This document shows, in pieces, positions 1-11,344 of a stretch of DNA of 64,000 nt. The position numbers and the translations under genes are program-made. How positions within the stretch are numbered: the first letter of the stretch is position 1; each line of letters opens with the position of its first letter. Source of the stretch: Uloborus plumipes (taxonomy: Eukaryota > Arthropoda > Arachnida > Araneae > Uloboridae); contig JAXGGA010001619.1 in assembly GCA_038373865.1 (NCBI GenBank), forward strand, positions 1 through 64,000, read 5' to 3'. The notes beneath the pieces were generated by a model. The model saw only the letters and a program-made list of their open reading frames with translations, did no database searches and was not told where the DNA came from.

Positions 1-55
1 GTGAATATTATTTTAATGTCAATGCATTAATGAAAAATTATTGGAAGTTCTTGCA

Positions 56-602
56 TGTGAACATGGCAAGGCCGGGCGGGATGTTTGCGCGCGTAGATGT
101 TTGCGCATGCGCGCGCCGCGGCGTCTCTGCCGAATATGAAATATCCCGGGACTTTGCCTGTGCGAGAGCAAAGGACTAGACGCCTGAGTAACGAGGCATT
201 CCGCCGACGTGGGCATTTTATGCTTCTCTAATGAAGCCCACATTCCATTCATAAATTTCAAAATGTACATATCTGTAAATATTGTGTCCTCCGTTGATTA
301 AATCTGTTTGTAAGTTCTCAAGATTCGAGTGTTTCATCCACGGAACAATATACAGTCCACTACTATCGGCCACCCATAAAAGGAGAGGATATGAGTTTCA
401 GTTAGTTGACATAGTGTTTGTCACTGACTATACTCGACTGTAACTTTTCTTGACAAAAACATCGTGACGTCAGCGTGACGTTTGCTTGACGTTAGCCTAT
501 GATAAAAGAGCTAGATAAAACGTCACAGCCTACTTGGCGAATTAGAGGAGATTGCTAACTGCTTGTGAGCTTATATTGGCTTCTCCCGTAGTGACGTTGA
601 GC
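56..602. repeat. Possible LTR-like or promoter-like fragment
   Basis: The first 350 bases are much richer in GC and CpG than the surrounding sequence. The stretch beginning TGTGAACATGG at 56 runs to ...ATATACA at about 354, with LTR-like TG and CA ends. Next come a TATA-like CATAAAAGG near 375 and a TCAGTT initiator-like motif near 398, and then a cluster of TGACGT motifs including TGACGTCA near 466. LTR retrotransposon promoters often look like this. No target duplication, primer site or second copy is visible, so this is only a suggestion. Confidence 0.25.
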
Positions 603-1224
603 GTCAAGTTAAGCTGCTTTCTAGTATAGGAACATGTGATTTTAATATTTTTGAGAAGTTGTTTCTTTATTTACATTCATTGTTTTCTTTGTTTCATTAT
701 CATGTCTCTATTTCTTTCTTTTATCTCTCTCTCTCTCGCTTAACTATCACTTGTAAATGTAAAAGCTCAAAACAACAAGATTTAGGGAATACTTATTCTA
801 ATAGGAAAGTATGAAACATTGGGAGGATATATTTTTCGAGTGGTTCAAATCTTATTTCAATCCTAGAACTAAGTAAGAATCAAAAATCGTTAGAACTCTT
901 AATAGCATTTCAACTACCTAAATTTTCTGTTCATATTTTTGACTTCTGAAAACATCTATTCCCTTAGCTTGTAGGGAACAAACATTTGACCACTTTTTTT
1001 TTTCATCCCCCATTTTTTCGTAAAAATTTATTTTTATAAGCTTTAAACAGTAATGCAATGTTAAATAAATAGAGGGTGACTCTAAATTGTGGAACTAATT
1101 TGGAATACTAAATACTAAGAGAAAATAAGGCATTTAAAATCCACTTTGTTAAAAACACATGGTTTATTTTTTATAAGTGAAGAACTAAGCTGTAGCAAGA
1201 AAATATCGGCCATTATTATCAATA
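603..1224. other. AT-rich stretch, nothing recognised
   Basis: Low-complexity AT-rich sequence with a CT-rich run near 724-740. I see no coding region, RNA gene or repeat boundary before the X terminal repeat that starts at 1225. Confidence 0.5.
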
Positions 1225-1784
1225 GGGTGGGGTGAAAAAAATGAATTTTTGATTTTCGTAAACGGGTGCCTTTCATTTACTGTGAATGAGGCTAAGTAAC
1301 AATTCTGTAAAATATTTCACTTTTGCGACGTTATCTTTAGTCTGTGCATTTGGCCTCAAGTTTTGAAATTTTTTATTTTTTCTAGATTTTGCAAAAAATT
1401 TTTTTAAATATTGCAAATGATAAAACTAGTGACGGGTGGTTATTAAATGAAAGTAAAAGGATTGAAATATACAAAGAATTTTTTAAAACTATTTTAGATT
1501 ACGATTTCAGTCTGCGCATTACGCCCAAAGTTCATCAAATTTCCCAAAATTTCTGACATTTTCAACATTTTTTAACTCAGTATTCCCTCTCAATATTCAC
1601 TTGAAATGTCTTCAAACCTGATTTTATTTATTTTCTTATTACTTTGAACTGTGCAACTCTTCGCTACTTCGTGTGGAACTACCCAGGCCTTACCACGAGG
1701 AGGTGACCGCACTTCGAGTCCTACACGTGAGCCCTTCCTTTCAACCAATGCGGGCACCGTATTTACATTTCTTAGATACGTCTT
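1225..1784 (+). repeat. Left TIR of element X
   Basis: This segment matches the reverse complement of 17834-18367 with scattered differences. Shared landmarks include the GGGTGG terminus, a GTAAACGGGT motif, the paired phrases near 1340 (AGTCTGTGCATTTGGCC) and 1510 (AGTCTGCGCATTACGCC), and an ACCACGAGGA block near 1692. The two similar AGTCTG(T/C)GCATT phrases inside each TIR could be repeated transposase-binding sites, which is inference. Similarity fades near CATTTCTTAGA at about 1768-1784. Confidence 0.75.
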
Positions 1785-1794
1785 TAATAGTTAA

Positions 1795-2223
1795 ATTGTT
1801 CCTGTGTGTCGTAAATTGATCGAATATTTCTGTCAGATATCCTCGTTTTTACTAACCTTTTTCTTTTCCTTCGATTACATACCACTTTTGAAGGGCTTGT
1901 GACCTATTTGACAGCTCTTTCAACTGATTGAGTCTTGAATGGAAGTTTAAAAAGAGCGCATTTAGAAATCATATTTAAATTTTCAGCTTCCAGTAATCTT
2001 TGTAAATATTGTGTTGTTAAATTAAGTGTAAAAGGTGGCTTTGCAATTTCCACATCATGACAAGAAATCATATTGATGCATTCTGATTTTTGATTTATGT
2101 ATGTGATGTATAAAAAATAGATTTTTATCTATTTTTGGGATCTGAACTTGTTTGTTTTATAGATTGAGCGTTCGTAATACGATTTAAAACAAGTTTCTTT
2201 ACACGCTCTCTCTTATAAACTAA
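1795..2223 (-). pseudogene. Element X gene, C-terminal part (broken)
   Basis: Read on the minus strand, frames with stops and shifts give short phrases such as CHDVEIAKPPF and QSVERAVK, then a basic stretch and RSIYDTQ. From memory these match the C-terminal part of an uncharacterised animal transposon-associated family, where the equivalents read like SW..C....PP and QAVER. The piece joins cleanly to the gene part at 6332-6501 once the Helitron is ignored. At least one in-frame stop follows VERAVK. It is a fossil. The family assignment is from recall and no database was searched. Confidence 0.55.
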
Positions 2224-2262
2224 CTAGATTATTTCCCGGTTTTGCACGGGTGCTTATTAATA

Positions 2263-3807
2263 CAGTGCGTCGCAAAAGTTTAAGCACAACCGAAATCTTT
2301 TGATTAGACGAAAAGTATACACCAAAAAGCTTTGAAATTTTTACTGTAATTAAACAAACAGCTTACAAATCCATGTTTTGAAATTAGAAACAATTCATAG
2401 AAATTAAAATACAATTACGTGATAAAATCAAAATTTTGCTGTCGCAAAAGTTTAAGCACAAAAACGGAATATATATATTTTAGAAAGCATAAAAGTCTTT
2501 TAGTAGTCTATGGCGTTACCGTTGCATCTGATGAGTTTGAATATGTGATTTTTCATCGATAGCACGAGATTATGGAAGGTTTCGTTAGTTAGTCTGTACC
2601 AGGCTTCCTCGATTGCAGATTTAAGTTCTTAGTTTCTAGTTTTAAGAACAGAGCAATACTGCTTCCCATTTTGGTATTCGTCACGTGCGGGAATTCCTCA
2701 GATATTTCCTTTGGGATTTAGATCCGGACTGAGTGCTGGCCAGTTCATTACACTAATATTTTGAGAAGCAGGCCATTCTTTCGTACTACGGGAATTGTGT
2801 ATTGAATCGTTGTCTTGCTGAAAAATCCAATCAGGACCACATAGGACTTTACCAAATGGTAACAAATGCTTTCTCAGGGTATCTTGATACCTTTCTGAAT
2901 TGTGTGTACCCTTCAGAAAGCTAAGAGAAGTTTGTCCGTTGAAAAAGCGCCCCATACCATGACTGAGCCACCACCATGTTGCCTACTGAATACGCACTTC
3001 GGATCTTTCCTCAAGTCACGCCAGTAGTATGAGAACAAATCTGGACCGTCTAAATTCCATTTTTTTTTTCATCAGAGAACACAACAGTAATCCATTCGTC
3101 ACTATAATGCATACGCCACTTTACCCACTGCAGTCTTGCTTGTTTGTGACACGTTTTCAGAAAAGGTTTGAGAGCAAACTTTTGTTTGTTGATAAATCCT
3201 GATTCTTTTATTCGTCTGCCTATGGTATCACGTGATAATTTTGTTACAAGTATAGTTTTTATTTGATTAAGTGACAAATTTTCAGTTAAGGCCATTTTTT
3301 TAATTCTTCTATCCTCACGAGAGGTAGTTTTCTCGGTTTTCCTTAGTGAAACGTAGGTTTAAATTGATTTCCACGTTTCAGAACATTATAAATACCACGT
3401 TTAGATCGATCTAAAATCACTGAAATTTGCATAAGAGTTACCTTCTGCTTTCAGCTTCCAGAGTTTCACAACTTCTTCAAACGAGAACTGTAGTGACTTC
3501 GGCATCTTGATAACACTTTAAGCCATTGCTACACTATGTAACCCGTTCAAAAGAACCGCACTGGTTCTTCACGCATCACGTTTCAAGAGATATTTGCATA
3601 AAATCTGATCTGTGCATAAACTTTTGCGACATCCAAAAAAATGTCTTTTGTATTTTCTGATTTTCGTTACGGTTATATTTTTCAAAACTTCAAACACTTA
3701 ATTAGGATCATAGTGGCCAATTACATTATAAATATGAAAGCATTCTGCTGAAAAGATTTCGTTTTATTCAAAAATTTGCATAGTGCTTAAACTTTTGCGA
3801 CGCACTG
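2263..3807 (-). mobile_element. Degraded Tc1-like transposon with IR/DR ends
   Basis: TA dinucleotides flank both ends (2261-2262 and 3808-3809). The terminal repeats match over about 25 bp: CAGTGCGTCGCAAAAG at 2263 and its complement ending CGACGCACTG at 3807. A second copy of the core GTCGCAAAAGTTTAAGCAC lies inside each end, at 2441-2459 and, with one mismatch and inverted, at 3612-3630. The spacing from outer to inner copy is 172 bp on the left and 171 bp on the right. This double-site layout is the IR/DR arrangement known from Sleeping Beauty-type elements. It is inserted inside the Helitron at 2224-6331. Confidence 0.9.
2500..3505 (-). pseudogene. Tc1-like transposase, frameshifted and dead
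   Basis: The frame starts at an ATG at 3505 (MPKSLQFSFEEVVKLW) and shifts within the first helix-turn-helix region, where ISVILDRSKRGIYNV is readable in another frame. A TSRED-like linker follows. From about 3295 to 3050 a frame carries the first catalytic aspartate region (WITVVFSDEKK). From 2955 to 2698 another carries QQDND and NWPALSPDLNP, the region of the second aspartate and the approach to the catalytic glutamate. The canonical NPIEN reads NPKGNI and then stops, so the glutamate is lost or shifted. A further shifted frame continues to about 2500. Several lesions make function implausible. Confidence 0.85.
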
Positions 3808-4200
3808 TACAACATAGTTCTAAAAAATATTTTAATGAATTCTATCCACATGGGAATAAAAAAACTCATTTCATGCTAAAATGAAATAGGTGAGCCTTAA
3901 ATTGATAATTCATTGTTAATCGTAATCTTTGTTGGGAAATACTCCTAATTAATTGTATTGAATATCATCAATTTGTATGCTTAAATTCTTATCTCAATTC
4001 TTATCTCAATCTCAACTCTATCTATTCAAAATTGAAAGAAAATGGCCATTTTGAGACGAAAAATTTGAATTTTGAGCTTTTTGTATCTTTTTTTAGAATT
4101 TCAAAACCCCGCCTATGTGAATTCTACCGCATCAAGGAACTTCTGTGCCAAGTTTGATGAAAATCCGTCGAAAACTGCATTTGTACAAGGAACAAACATA

Positions 4201-6303
4201 GGGGAAGACCGCCTATATTGGACCCCCTAAGAACAGGAGGCCTGTGTCGCTCAATGTGAAGCAAAACAAAAATACAAAATAGGGCATCGAGAGCTAAATT
4301 TAATCAGGAACCGCCCTATGAGCTTATATTTTCTAAAAATGTGTAAATTATTTTTTAAAAAATTATCATACAAAAAGTTGAAAAAGTTCAATTTAGGAAT
4401 ATATGCGCCTATATTGAACCATGCGCTTCCTAAATTGGACCGTACCAGGAAATCATAGAATAATTTATATTTGAACTATACATCTTTTTTCCAGGATTTG
4501 CAATAGAATTTCTTTTGCTTCGGTCTAATTTAGGCAGTGTTGATACACTCACCGATGGCATTTCATGCATTTAATCATGTTTTGCGCTTCATCTCTGTGA
4601 CAAATACTGCAATAACAACTGTTTCGTACAGTTTCTTGCTTATTCTTGTGTGACTTTTTCTGTGCTATGCTTCTTTCATACAATGTTAGGATGATTGCTG
4701 AGATAGCCTTCCCTTTTGTTCTTTCTATTTTTAGTTAAATTGATATGTGAGCCTGGTCTTTACAAAATCATAGTTGAAGTTGACAATCATGCTTTGGTGA
4801 GAACTATCCGCTGATTATGCAGAGCTTGTTCTAATTTAAGTCGCAGCTAGTTCTTGTACATGGCGTACAACAGTACAACTTACACCGAACATGTAGCCTG
4901 CTCACTTTGAGTAGTTTTATCTGGGCTACTTACCTCGAGCTCTGCTCCAGCCAAGTCAATGCCGCTAAACACATGTCAATTAACAGGACAAACTCCTGGT
5001 GTTTAGAATCAACTCACTGCATTTGCCATAGCCTTGATTGAGGTTTACCCATAGGAGTTACCAAACAGTTCTTCGATTCGATATTGGGTAATGGATCTCA
5101 TTGGATGTTCTCGCATCCATGTATCACACGCTCGATTAAAATATGTAGACAAAGGCTGAAAAAAGATAACATGCATGGTGTGCTTAAAGAGAAAGCATTA
5201 TTGTATCGCTCTCGTTAACCAAGCTTATTACATCTATGCTCTTGGTTTAACGGTTTTGATGAAATATTGTATCAATTGTGTGAGTTATCGTTTGTGATAC
5301 AACTTTTTTTGAACACGCATATTGCTCACTATGTGGTGCTTTTACGATAAGCACATACATGGAACGTATTATTTTGAAAATATGAGGGAGGCAGGTGTAG
5401 CAATTATATTGCACTCATGCAGCAAATAGCAAGTGTGTGTCTAACACGTTCACCAAACATTAGTGCTCCAAACTGGTGTTTACCTTTATACGTCAATATA
5501 TTTCAGGGCATTCGGACTGTGAAAAGACCGGATTCATCTATCTTGAACATTTTAGTAGCATATTAATTGTTTCTTTTTAAAATCTTTTCAAACAAATCGA
5601 AGAATTTCATTTTTTTTCCTCGGTAAACCAGCACAAATTTTATTTCAATTAATACCTATGTTTAACAACCTGAAACTGCAACTTAATGGAAAAAGAGGAA
5701 AAAAACCAAATATTTCAAGAATTTGCAGCTTCTAGAAAATGTGCTTGATAAAAAAATGAATATCGTAAATAGGGGTTAAAGTATGCTTAAAATAACTTGA
5801 TGGAAATAACTACGCTATTAAATCAGATGAGTCAATTATTTAATGTTACAATTAATTAAAAGTCTTGCTTAAAATCATATCCTTAAATTGGACCACTGGT
5901 CCAATATAGGAAAATTTTTTTCGGTCCAATAAAGGAAAACATGCCATTTTTTGTTCTTCAGCTTATTTCTCTGTCAAAAATTATCGCAATCGCGCGTATA
6001 AATACATAGATGTGATCCTTATTAAACAAAGATTGTCATGCTATAACAGCAGTTTACCTCAGTTTACAAGTTTTAGTACTATCTTACTAGGTACAAGTCC
6101 GCAAAATAAGATTTTACACGTTTCCAACATAAATCATGCCGTAACTCACGCTGCGCAGTTCGAAGACTGATGAAACTTCATACACATTGATTTTATTCCT
6201 AAAACTTCATGTGTCTACCGTCAAAGTTTAGCATAGAGCTCTGTACTAGATTTTAAGCCCGAAGTCCAATTTAAGCAGTGGTCCAATATAAGCGGTCTTC
6301 CCC
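4201..6303 (-). mobile_element. Degraded pogo-like DNA transposon
   Basis: Ends are GGGGAAGACCGCCTATATTG at 4201 and the complement, with one mismatch, ending at 6303. TA lies on both sides (4199-4200 and 6304-6305). Removing it gives continuous Helitron sequence (…AACAAACATA|CATAGATCC…), matching the sister Helitron copy near 22170. Variants of the terminal words (TCCAATTTAAG, GGTCCAATATAGG) recur inside, near 4390-4440 and 5880-5930. A minus-strand transposase remnant at 4936-5172 supports pogo-type membership, and a TA target duplication fits. Confidence 0.8.
4936..5172 (-). pseudogene. pogo/DDE_1 transposase C-terminal remnant
   Basis: The minus strand reads FFQPLSTYFNRACDTWMRE, then SITQYRIEELFGNSYG, a stop, and shifted fragments KAMANAVS, PGVCPVN and HVFSGIDLAG. 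Pogo/Tigger and jerky-type transposases show the order QPLDV..F.PLK..., then W....P....T......L...A........A..GF...GI.PLN...F just after their catalytic core. The catalytic aspartates are not recognisable upstream, and the sequence before 5172 carries many stops. A fossil. Confidence 0.65.
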
Positions 6304-6331
6304 TACATAGATCCATTTTATTATATATTGA

Positions 6332-6501
6332 TATCGATAACAGCATATTTCTAGGGTGCAAAGTATGCATTGTTTTGAAGATAGATGTGAATACAATTTT
6401 CATTTTTTTCCCGGAGAGATAAGTGTAACTCTTTATAATCTCACACAAATTCATAGCTAAATTAGTAACGTCTGCACTTCATCCTAAAAAAGCAAGGACA
6501 C
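6332..6501 (-). pseudogene. Element X gene, middle part (broken)
   Basis: Minus-strand phrases here are SADVTNLAMNLCEIIKSYTY and, after a shift, HPRNMLLSI. They sit between FVTFAVKV (minus strand, up to 17330) and the Helitron boundary at 6331. In the family I recall, a ...LV.F..KVY.P.W... block is followed by ...SRYL... and HPENILLAM. Both flanks therefore continue the same gene across two later insertions. Confidence 0.55.
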
Positions 6502-7709
6502 TGTGGAATGAATTCATTAGCTTAATGAGTCATTTGCATTTCTTCAGTTTAATTCATCCACAAGTGTTGGAAAGTTTCGATTTCGGTAAGGCAGAGCGTT
6601 CGCCATTTCTTTCTCACTGTGGTTGTTTTTCGAGCAACGATTGGAAAAAGAGAATCGGATTTTTTCGCTGCCGTGACGAATTTGATTGACAGATGAAAGT
6701 TTCATTCTGTGAGGTATGACGTCATGGTTTGGGCGAGAAGTCGTTGTTTTCTTTCTTTTTTGTTTAGCTGGGCTTGTTTTTGTGCTGAGATTCTTTTGGA
6801 AAGATGGCGTGATTGGACGAGAGAGATTTGAGTGACGGTTGGCCTGTGAGAATCCGTTTGGGGATGATGTAACTTGAAATGTTCTAGAATGTTCGATGGG
6901 CTTCGATTTGGAACTTTCTGCGGGGTTTGTAACAGAAAAACGGAGAGACGCTATCGAACCGTGGTGGTGTGAGGACGTGTGAGATGGCTCCTAGAAATTG
7001 TGATGGAGTTAAGCGTCTTCGGGTGATGGTTGCCCTAAAGTTGAATCGCCGCGGGGTCGTATGATGACGAGCAGTATGATTAGTGAACCGGAACGTCATG
7101 TTACTGATTTGAAACGTGTATTATTAGCCCGTCTGTGTAGTATCGCTGACAATAGCCTGTAATGACTTTTTGTGTTGCAACGTGACATTCATAGAACTGT
7201 ATCTGCGTACTGTGCCATTTCAAACGAGGATTAAAATCTACTGATGCAGAATTAACACTGGATTATTTGTGTTGTGTGAGTAACTGTTTCTCGTGTGTGT
7301 ATTCGCGTAACATTTAGATTGGACTTCCAGACGACCCTCGGTCAATGGATACTAAGACTGAGTGAAATGACCAGATAATTTCTTGATGGTGAGTCGTTAC
7401 ATTTTTGTTTCTGAATTAATTAAGTTAAGGGGGTGCCAAAATTCTTACCAGTAAATGTATATTGTCTTTGTTTATTTTTTTTGTATCGTACCGAGGCAGA
7501 GATCAGTCTCAAATCTCGATTAGTGGACATTTCTGATTTAGTGGGAGTTTCAGAGTCACCTGAACCTCCTGCCGGACCTTGGGGCGCACTACGACAATGT
7601 ACTAGTCTTTGGTCTTATACCGAATCTAGTCGCACTACTTGTGCCATTTTTACTTACTTTTTCAAATACTATACGATCACACTTCTTCGTAGGCCGTCTC
7701 CACGTGACA
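6502..7709 (+). repeat. 5' LTR
   Basis: 1208 bp, TGTGGAATGA...CACGTGACA. It matches the 3' LTR at 16122-17329 with no difference noticed on reading. Short open frames inside both copies are identical because the LTRs are identical. They resemble no protein I know and I do not call them genes. Confidence 0.95.
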
Positions 7710-7714
7710 TTAAT

Positions 7715-7726
7715 TGGTGCCGTGAC
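7715..7726 (+). promoter_or_regulatory. Primer binding site, tRNA-His type
   Basis: TGGTGCCGTGAC begins 5 bases after the LTR. It is complementary to the 3' end of animal tRNA-His (…GTCACGGCACCA). The primer assignment is from recalled tRNA sequence, and the match stops after 12 bases. Confidence 0.65.
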
Positions 7727-8344
7727 CAGGATATTAAACTAATGACCAGTATAATAATTGCTGACCAGGATCTGTTTGAAATATGCATTTCAACCTGTAT
7801 TTATGTTGAAGAATGACTGTTTCGGTTTTCAGTAAATTTTCTCTAAATATACTCGAGAAATGTCCACATATAAAAAAAAAAAAAAAATTTCTGGATTTGT
7901 TGTGTAGTCCATTGGTTTATAATTTCTTTTTGGAGAAATATTGGGTCAATTAATAAACTCATTGTCACTTTGCTTAATAATTTTCTTTGGCAATGGTTCA
8001 CTGGTTGCTGAAAGCAATTGTTTTATGGAACATGTTGATAATTATGTTTCTTTTTATTAATTCGTTTAGACATCTCTGCCTCTAATAAATTTATGTTCTG
8101 CTTCACCGAACGACAAAAGAAATCTCGTTAAACAACTGTCACATAGGCAATTCTTAAGAACTTTTGTCAGAATTGATTGAATATTTTATTTTCATGTATT
8201 GATAAAAATGTTTGAAGGTGACATAAAAGTAAATCCCATTGTTTGAATTGTGATATCAATAGACTGTTGATAAAATTTAAATATGTTGGTTTTTGAAAGT
8301 GTCATATTTGAAAACTTGTAAAAAAAAAAAAGTCGAAGGTCAAA
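7727..8344 (+). other. 5' leader of the LTR retrotransposon
   Basis: Untranslated AT-rich leader between the primer site and gag, with a 15-base A run near 7871 and another near 8321. No coding frame is evident. Confidence 0.6.
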
Positions 8345-11344
8345 ATGCCACCGAAAAGAAAAGTGACACAGAAGTCTGTGGGTACAGGTGTACAGGCAAT
8401 AGGGGATGCGTCAGGAAGCATTTGTAGTAGTACTACACAAACTGTCTCTAGCTCGGGAGATAATAGTGTGGGAAAATCACAGTTCATGTTAAATGTCGCA
8501 CCTTTTGATGGAGATTCGAGTGTGACAAAGTACTTCGTGGAACAGGTCAAGGACATAATTGAAGTGAATTCGTGGTCAGAGAAGCAGGGCATTTTGTATC
8601 TCAAGAGTAAACTGACAGGAGCTGCATTAAAATATGTTTTGGAAACTCCAGATCTAAGATATGCCACTTCGGTAAATAAAGTGACCGAGGCATTATTGTC
8701 TTTTTTTAGACCAGTAGAGAAAATTTATTCAATGGTGGATTTTCATGCTTTGACAATGGAACCATCTGAAACGATATTGAGCTTGGCTCATAGAATTAAA
8801 CTCGTTACTTCGAGTGTCTTTAACATTCAAAACAGAGAGGTATTTGACGAAATTTTATTGCAGAAATTGCTGTCTTCCATTGATAGTAGACTAAGAATAA
8901 AAATTTTGGAGTTGGGATTGAAGAATTTTGACGAAGCAATAAAGAAATTGCAAGAGATTACTTTACTTGAGGAAAAGGTGAAATCGTATGATACTGTCAA
9001 ATTTTCGAGGGATCATGTGTTTGCGTTGGAAAAGAAAATACAGGCACTGGAAGGACAGGGTGATAACTTGAATACAAAAACGGTTGAATCAGATGTGGAA
9101 ATTAAAGGGCAGGAATTTAGTGGAACGTTAAACGATAAAAACAACTCTGACATTGACTATAAAGTGAATTATGTAGAGGTGGATGAAAATAAATTTGTGC
9201 CTAGGGAGGAATCGAAAACAAAAATAATTAGAAAGGGATTTAACAAGATTGTTTGTTATTTTTGTGGTAGAAGTGGACATATCCAGAGGAAATGTTTCGA
9301 TTATTTGAAATTAAGTGGGAATGAAAGACGATGGGAGAATAGAAGGTCGAGAGGTAATTTCCCTCGTTTGGGATATAACGCGTACAAAACAAGGTATAGG
9401 GGCAATTCAAATTTTGAGCCTCTTGGTAGAACTACCTTTGGGAGAACGCAAACAGGTAATGAACAGAATCGAAATATTTATTTTCTAAGAAATCGAGAGG
9501 TGAAGCCAGAATCGGCACATCAGTTTGAAACTTCGAATAGAAATAGAGGTAGAAATCACAGTCAGCTTAATTTCTTGGCGGTAGAGAGGGATAGAGCTAA
9601 AGTTCAATTCAATGATGTGGGAACGCAATTTTCGCCAGTTAAAAGCTTTGGTTTTGTGAATGGAGAGTCTATTGATCCTGATGTCAGATTGGAAGGTGTA
9701 GTGAATCGTAAAAATTCTTTGTGGGGAGAATTGGGACAGGAGGTAACCGCTAGTCTAGTGGGACCAAGTGGAAGTCAAACAGGGGTAAATCCGGAATTCA
9801 GAGGAAATTTTCCACAGCCTATTCACAATAGGGTAGAGCTTGTACCTACTTACAACTGTGATTTTGTTACGAATTTTGTACAACCCAGTACATATTCATA
9901 CTCGAGTGGCTCGAATGTATTTCCCGGTAATATTCCTTTTGCTGGACAATGTGTTCAAAACAATGTGAATCATGACACTCAGAATTTTATTCCGACACAT
10001 AACACATCAATGTGTTCACAGCCACAGTGGACGAATGGATTCTCTCAGGGTATTCAATATTTTAACCCTGCAGTGCAAAACAATGTTGGTAATAGAAATT
10101 TCATTACACAAGGTAAAAGTAGTGATTTTGTTAAACAAAAATCAACTGGAGTAATTAAGCTAGGTAAAACTTTGGCTACGCAAACATCACCAATTAAGGA
10201 AAAAACATCTTTTCCTTCTGTTTTGGCACAGGAATTTATTCCAGCCGCTATTGTTAATGTACAATTGCAAAATACGGGTCATGAGGACTTGTCAGGGAAA
10301 CTGCCTCTGATAGAAATTCAGATCGGTCAGACATCTTCTGTATTTTTGGTTGATTCAGGAGCCAGCCTGAGCATTTTAAGTGATAGTGTGTTGCAGAGAG
10401 TGAAACAACATGCAAAGATAAAAAATTTGGGTAGACATATTACAGTGTCAACTGTCAATTCGACTGTCGAATTTCAGTCATGCGTTGAATTCTCTTTTAA
10501 AATTAAAAATCTTTTCTTTAGACATAATTTTTTTACGATGCCAATTAGAGAGGATTCGCCTTTTGCGGGAATTTTGGGCTATGACTTTCTCACAAAGTAT
10601 AACATGTATGTGGTACCAAAAGAAAATATTTTGTGCTATGATGGTAACAAATTTAGTTTACTGAGGGGTCCTCATGAACTCGAAGTCAATGCAAATGCAT
10701 GTGACAATTGTAATGCTAGCATCAGCACATTTCCCAGTTTGAGCGTGGAGAATCGCGTTCAGGTTTTTTCAAAACAATTCGTTGAGCCGAATAAAACAGA
10801 CCTTATTAAGGTATTTGCTCATGGAGAGTATGAGAAAGACTCACAATTTTTGTTTACTATTTGTGACTCAATTCAGTCATGCAAAATTGAGGATTCAATC
10901 ATTCGTTTTGATAGAGCTTCCAAAGTTCAGTCATGCAAAAACAATTCTTTTTTTTTATACGTACAAAATACTTCGTCACAAACACTTCATCTAAATAAAA
11001 ATATGGTGATGGGTCACTTAGCCAAAATTGAGCATATTAAGGAAATAAAAGAAAATTCGGTGCAACATGTCATCAATTCTATTCGAGCATCGGAGGAAGT
11101 GTTAACATTACGAGAAAAGGAATTCAACATTTCAAATTTTAAATTGGATCATCTAGACGAAAATCAAATACGGACAATGCAAGAATTACTAAAAAGAAAT
11201 ACACAATGTTTTTCTGGATCTTTGAACTCGTTGGGGCATTCGGACAAAATTAGAGTGGATTTTCAATTTACGCATGATTTCCCGATTAAATCTCTTCCTT
11301 TCCGATACCTCAAAGTCTTCAGCAAGAAGCTAAGAATCAGCTGA
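8345..11344 (+). CDS. Gag-protease polyprotein of the LTR retrotransposon, running into reverse transcriptase
   Basis: A 999-codon frame from ATG at 8345 (MPPKRKVTQK). Residues about 50-170 have the look of a retrotransposon Gag capsid (PFDGDS, W…LKSKL…A, LSFFRP). A CCHC zinc knuckle CYFCGRSGHIQRKC lies at 304-317. A long Asn/Gln/Ser-rich linker follows. An aspartic protease active site VDSGAS is at about 669, with a downstream ILGYDFL typical of retropepsins. The frame then enters the N-terminal part of reverse transcriptase (HDFPIKSLPFRY) and runs into a stop at 11342-11344. The true RT frame continues in another phase from about 11310, so an apparent single-base indel lies near 11302-11310. 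Given the identical LTRs, that may be a sequence error. Confidence 0.85.
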   Translation: MPPKRKVTQKSVGTGVQAIGDASGSICSSTTQTVSSSGDNSVGKSQFMLNVAPFDGDSSVTKYFVEQVKDIIEVNSWSEKQGILYLKSKLTGAALKYVLETPDLRYATSVNKVTEALLSFFRPVEKIYSMVDFHALTMEPSETILSLAHRIKLVTSSVFNIQNREVFDEILLQKLLSSIDSRLRIKILELGLKNFDEAIKKLQEITLLEEKVKSYDTVKFSRDHVFALEKKIQALEGQGDNLNTKTVESDVEIKGQEFSGTLNDKNNSDIDYKVNYVEVDENKFVPREESKTKIIRKGFNKIVCYFCGRSGHIQRKCFDYLKLSGNERRWENRRSRGNFPRLGYNAYKTRYRGNSNFEPLGRTTFGRTQTGNEQNRNIYFLRNREVKPESAHQFETSNRNRGRNHSQLNFLAVERDRAKVQFNDVGTQFSPVKSFGFVNGESIDPDVRLEGVVNRKNSLWGELGQEVTASLVGPSGSQTGVNPEFRGNFPQPIHNRVELVPTYNCDFVTNFVQPSTYSYSSGSNVFPGNIPFAGQCVQNNVNHDTQNFIPTHNTSMCSQPQWTNGFSQGIQYFNPAVQNNVGNRNFITQGKSSDFVKQKSTGVIKLGKTLATQTSPIKEKTSFPSVLAQEFIPAAIVNVQLQNTGHEDLSGKLPLIEIQIGQTSSVFLVDSGASLSILSDSVLQRVKQHAKIKNLGRHITVSTVNSTVEFQSCVEFSFKIKNLFFRHNFFTMPIREDSPFAGILGYDFLTKYNMYVVPKENILCYDGNKFSLLRGPHELEVNANACDNCNASISTFPSLSVENRVQVFSKQFVEPNKTDLIKVFAHGEYEKDSQFLFTICDSIQSCKIEDSIIRFDRASKVQSCKNNSFFLYVQNTSSQTLHLNKNMVMGHLAKIEHIKEIKENSVQHVINSIRASEEVLTLREKEFNISNFKLDHLDENQIRTMQELLKRNTQCFSGSLNSLGHSDKIRVDFQFTHDFPIKSLPFRYLKVFSKKLRIS

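Larger units (their letters stand above)
2224..6331 (-). mobile_element. Helitron (minus strand), itself invaded by two DNA transposons
   Basis: On the minus strand the 5' end is TCAATATATAATAAAATGG (from 6331) and the 3' end is a GC-rich hairpin (CCCGTGCAAAACCGGG) followed by CTAG (at 2224-2227). An A lies before the 5' end and a T after the 3' end, as expected of Helitron insertion between A and T without target duplication. Removing it reconnects the reading frame of element X (…LLSI then LVYKRERVKK…), which is independent support. A sister copy lies at 21817-22249. Own sequence is 2224-2262, 3808-4200 and 6304-6331, so it is a short non-autonomous copy. Confidence 0.75.

Noticed and set aside
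19..270. 83-codon minus-strand open frame in the GC-rich start of the window
   Set aside because: Arg/Ser-rich composition follows from CpG-rich sequence. It has no motif or plausible gene structure, and the region looks LTR-like.
7433..7816. Open frames within the 1208-bp repeats (also 6884-7099, 16504-16719 and 17053-17364)
   Set aside because: They are identical only because the LTRs are identical, and they resemble no known protein.
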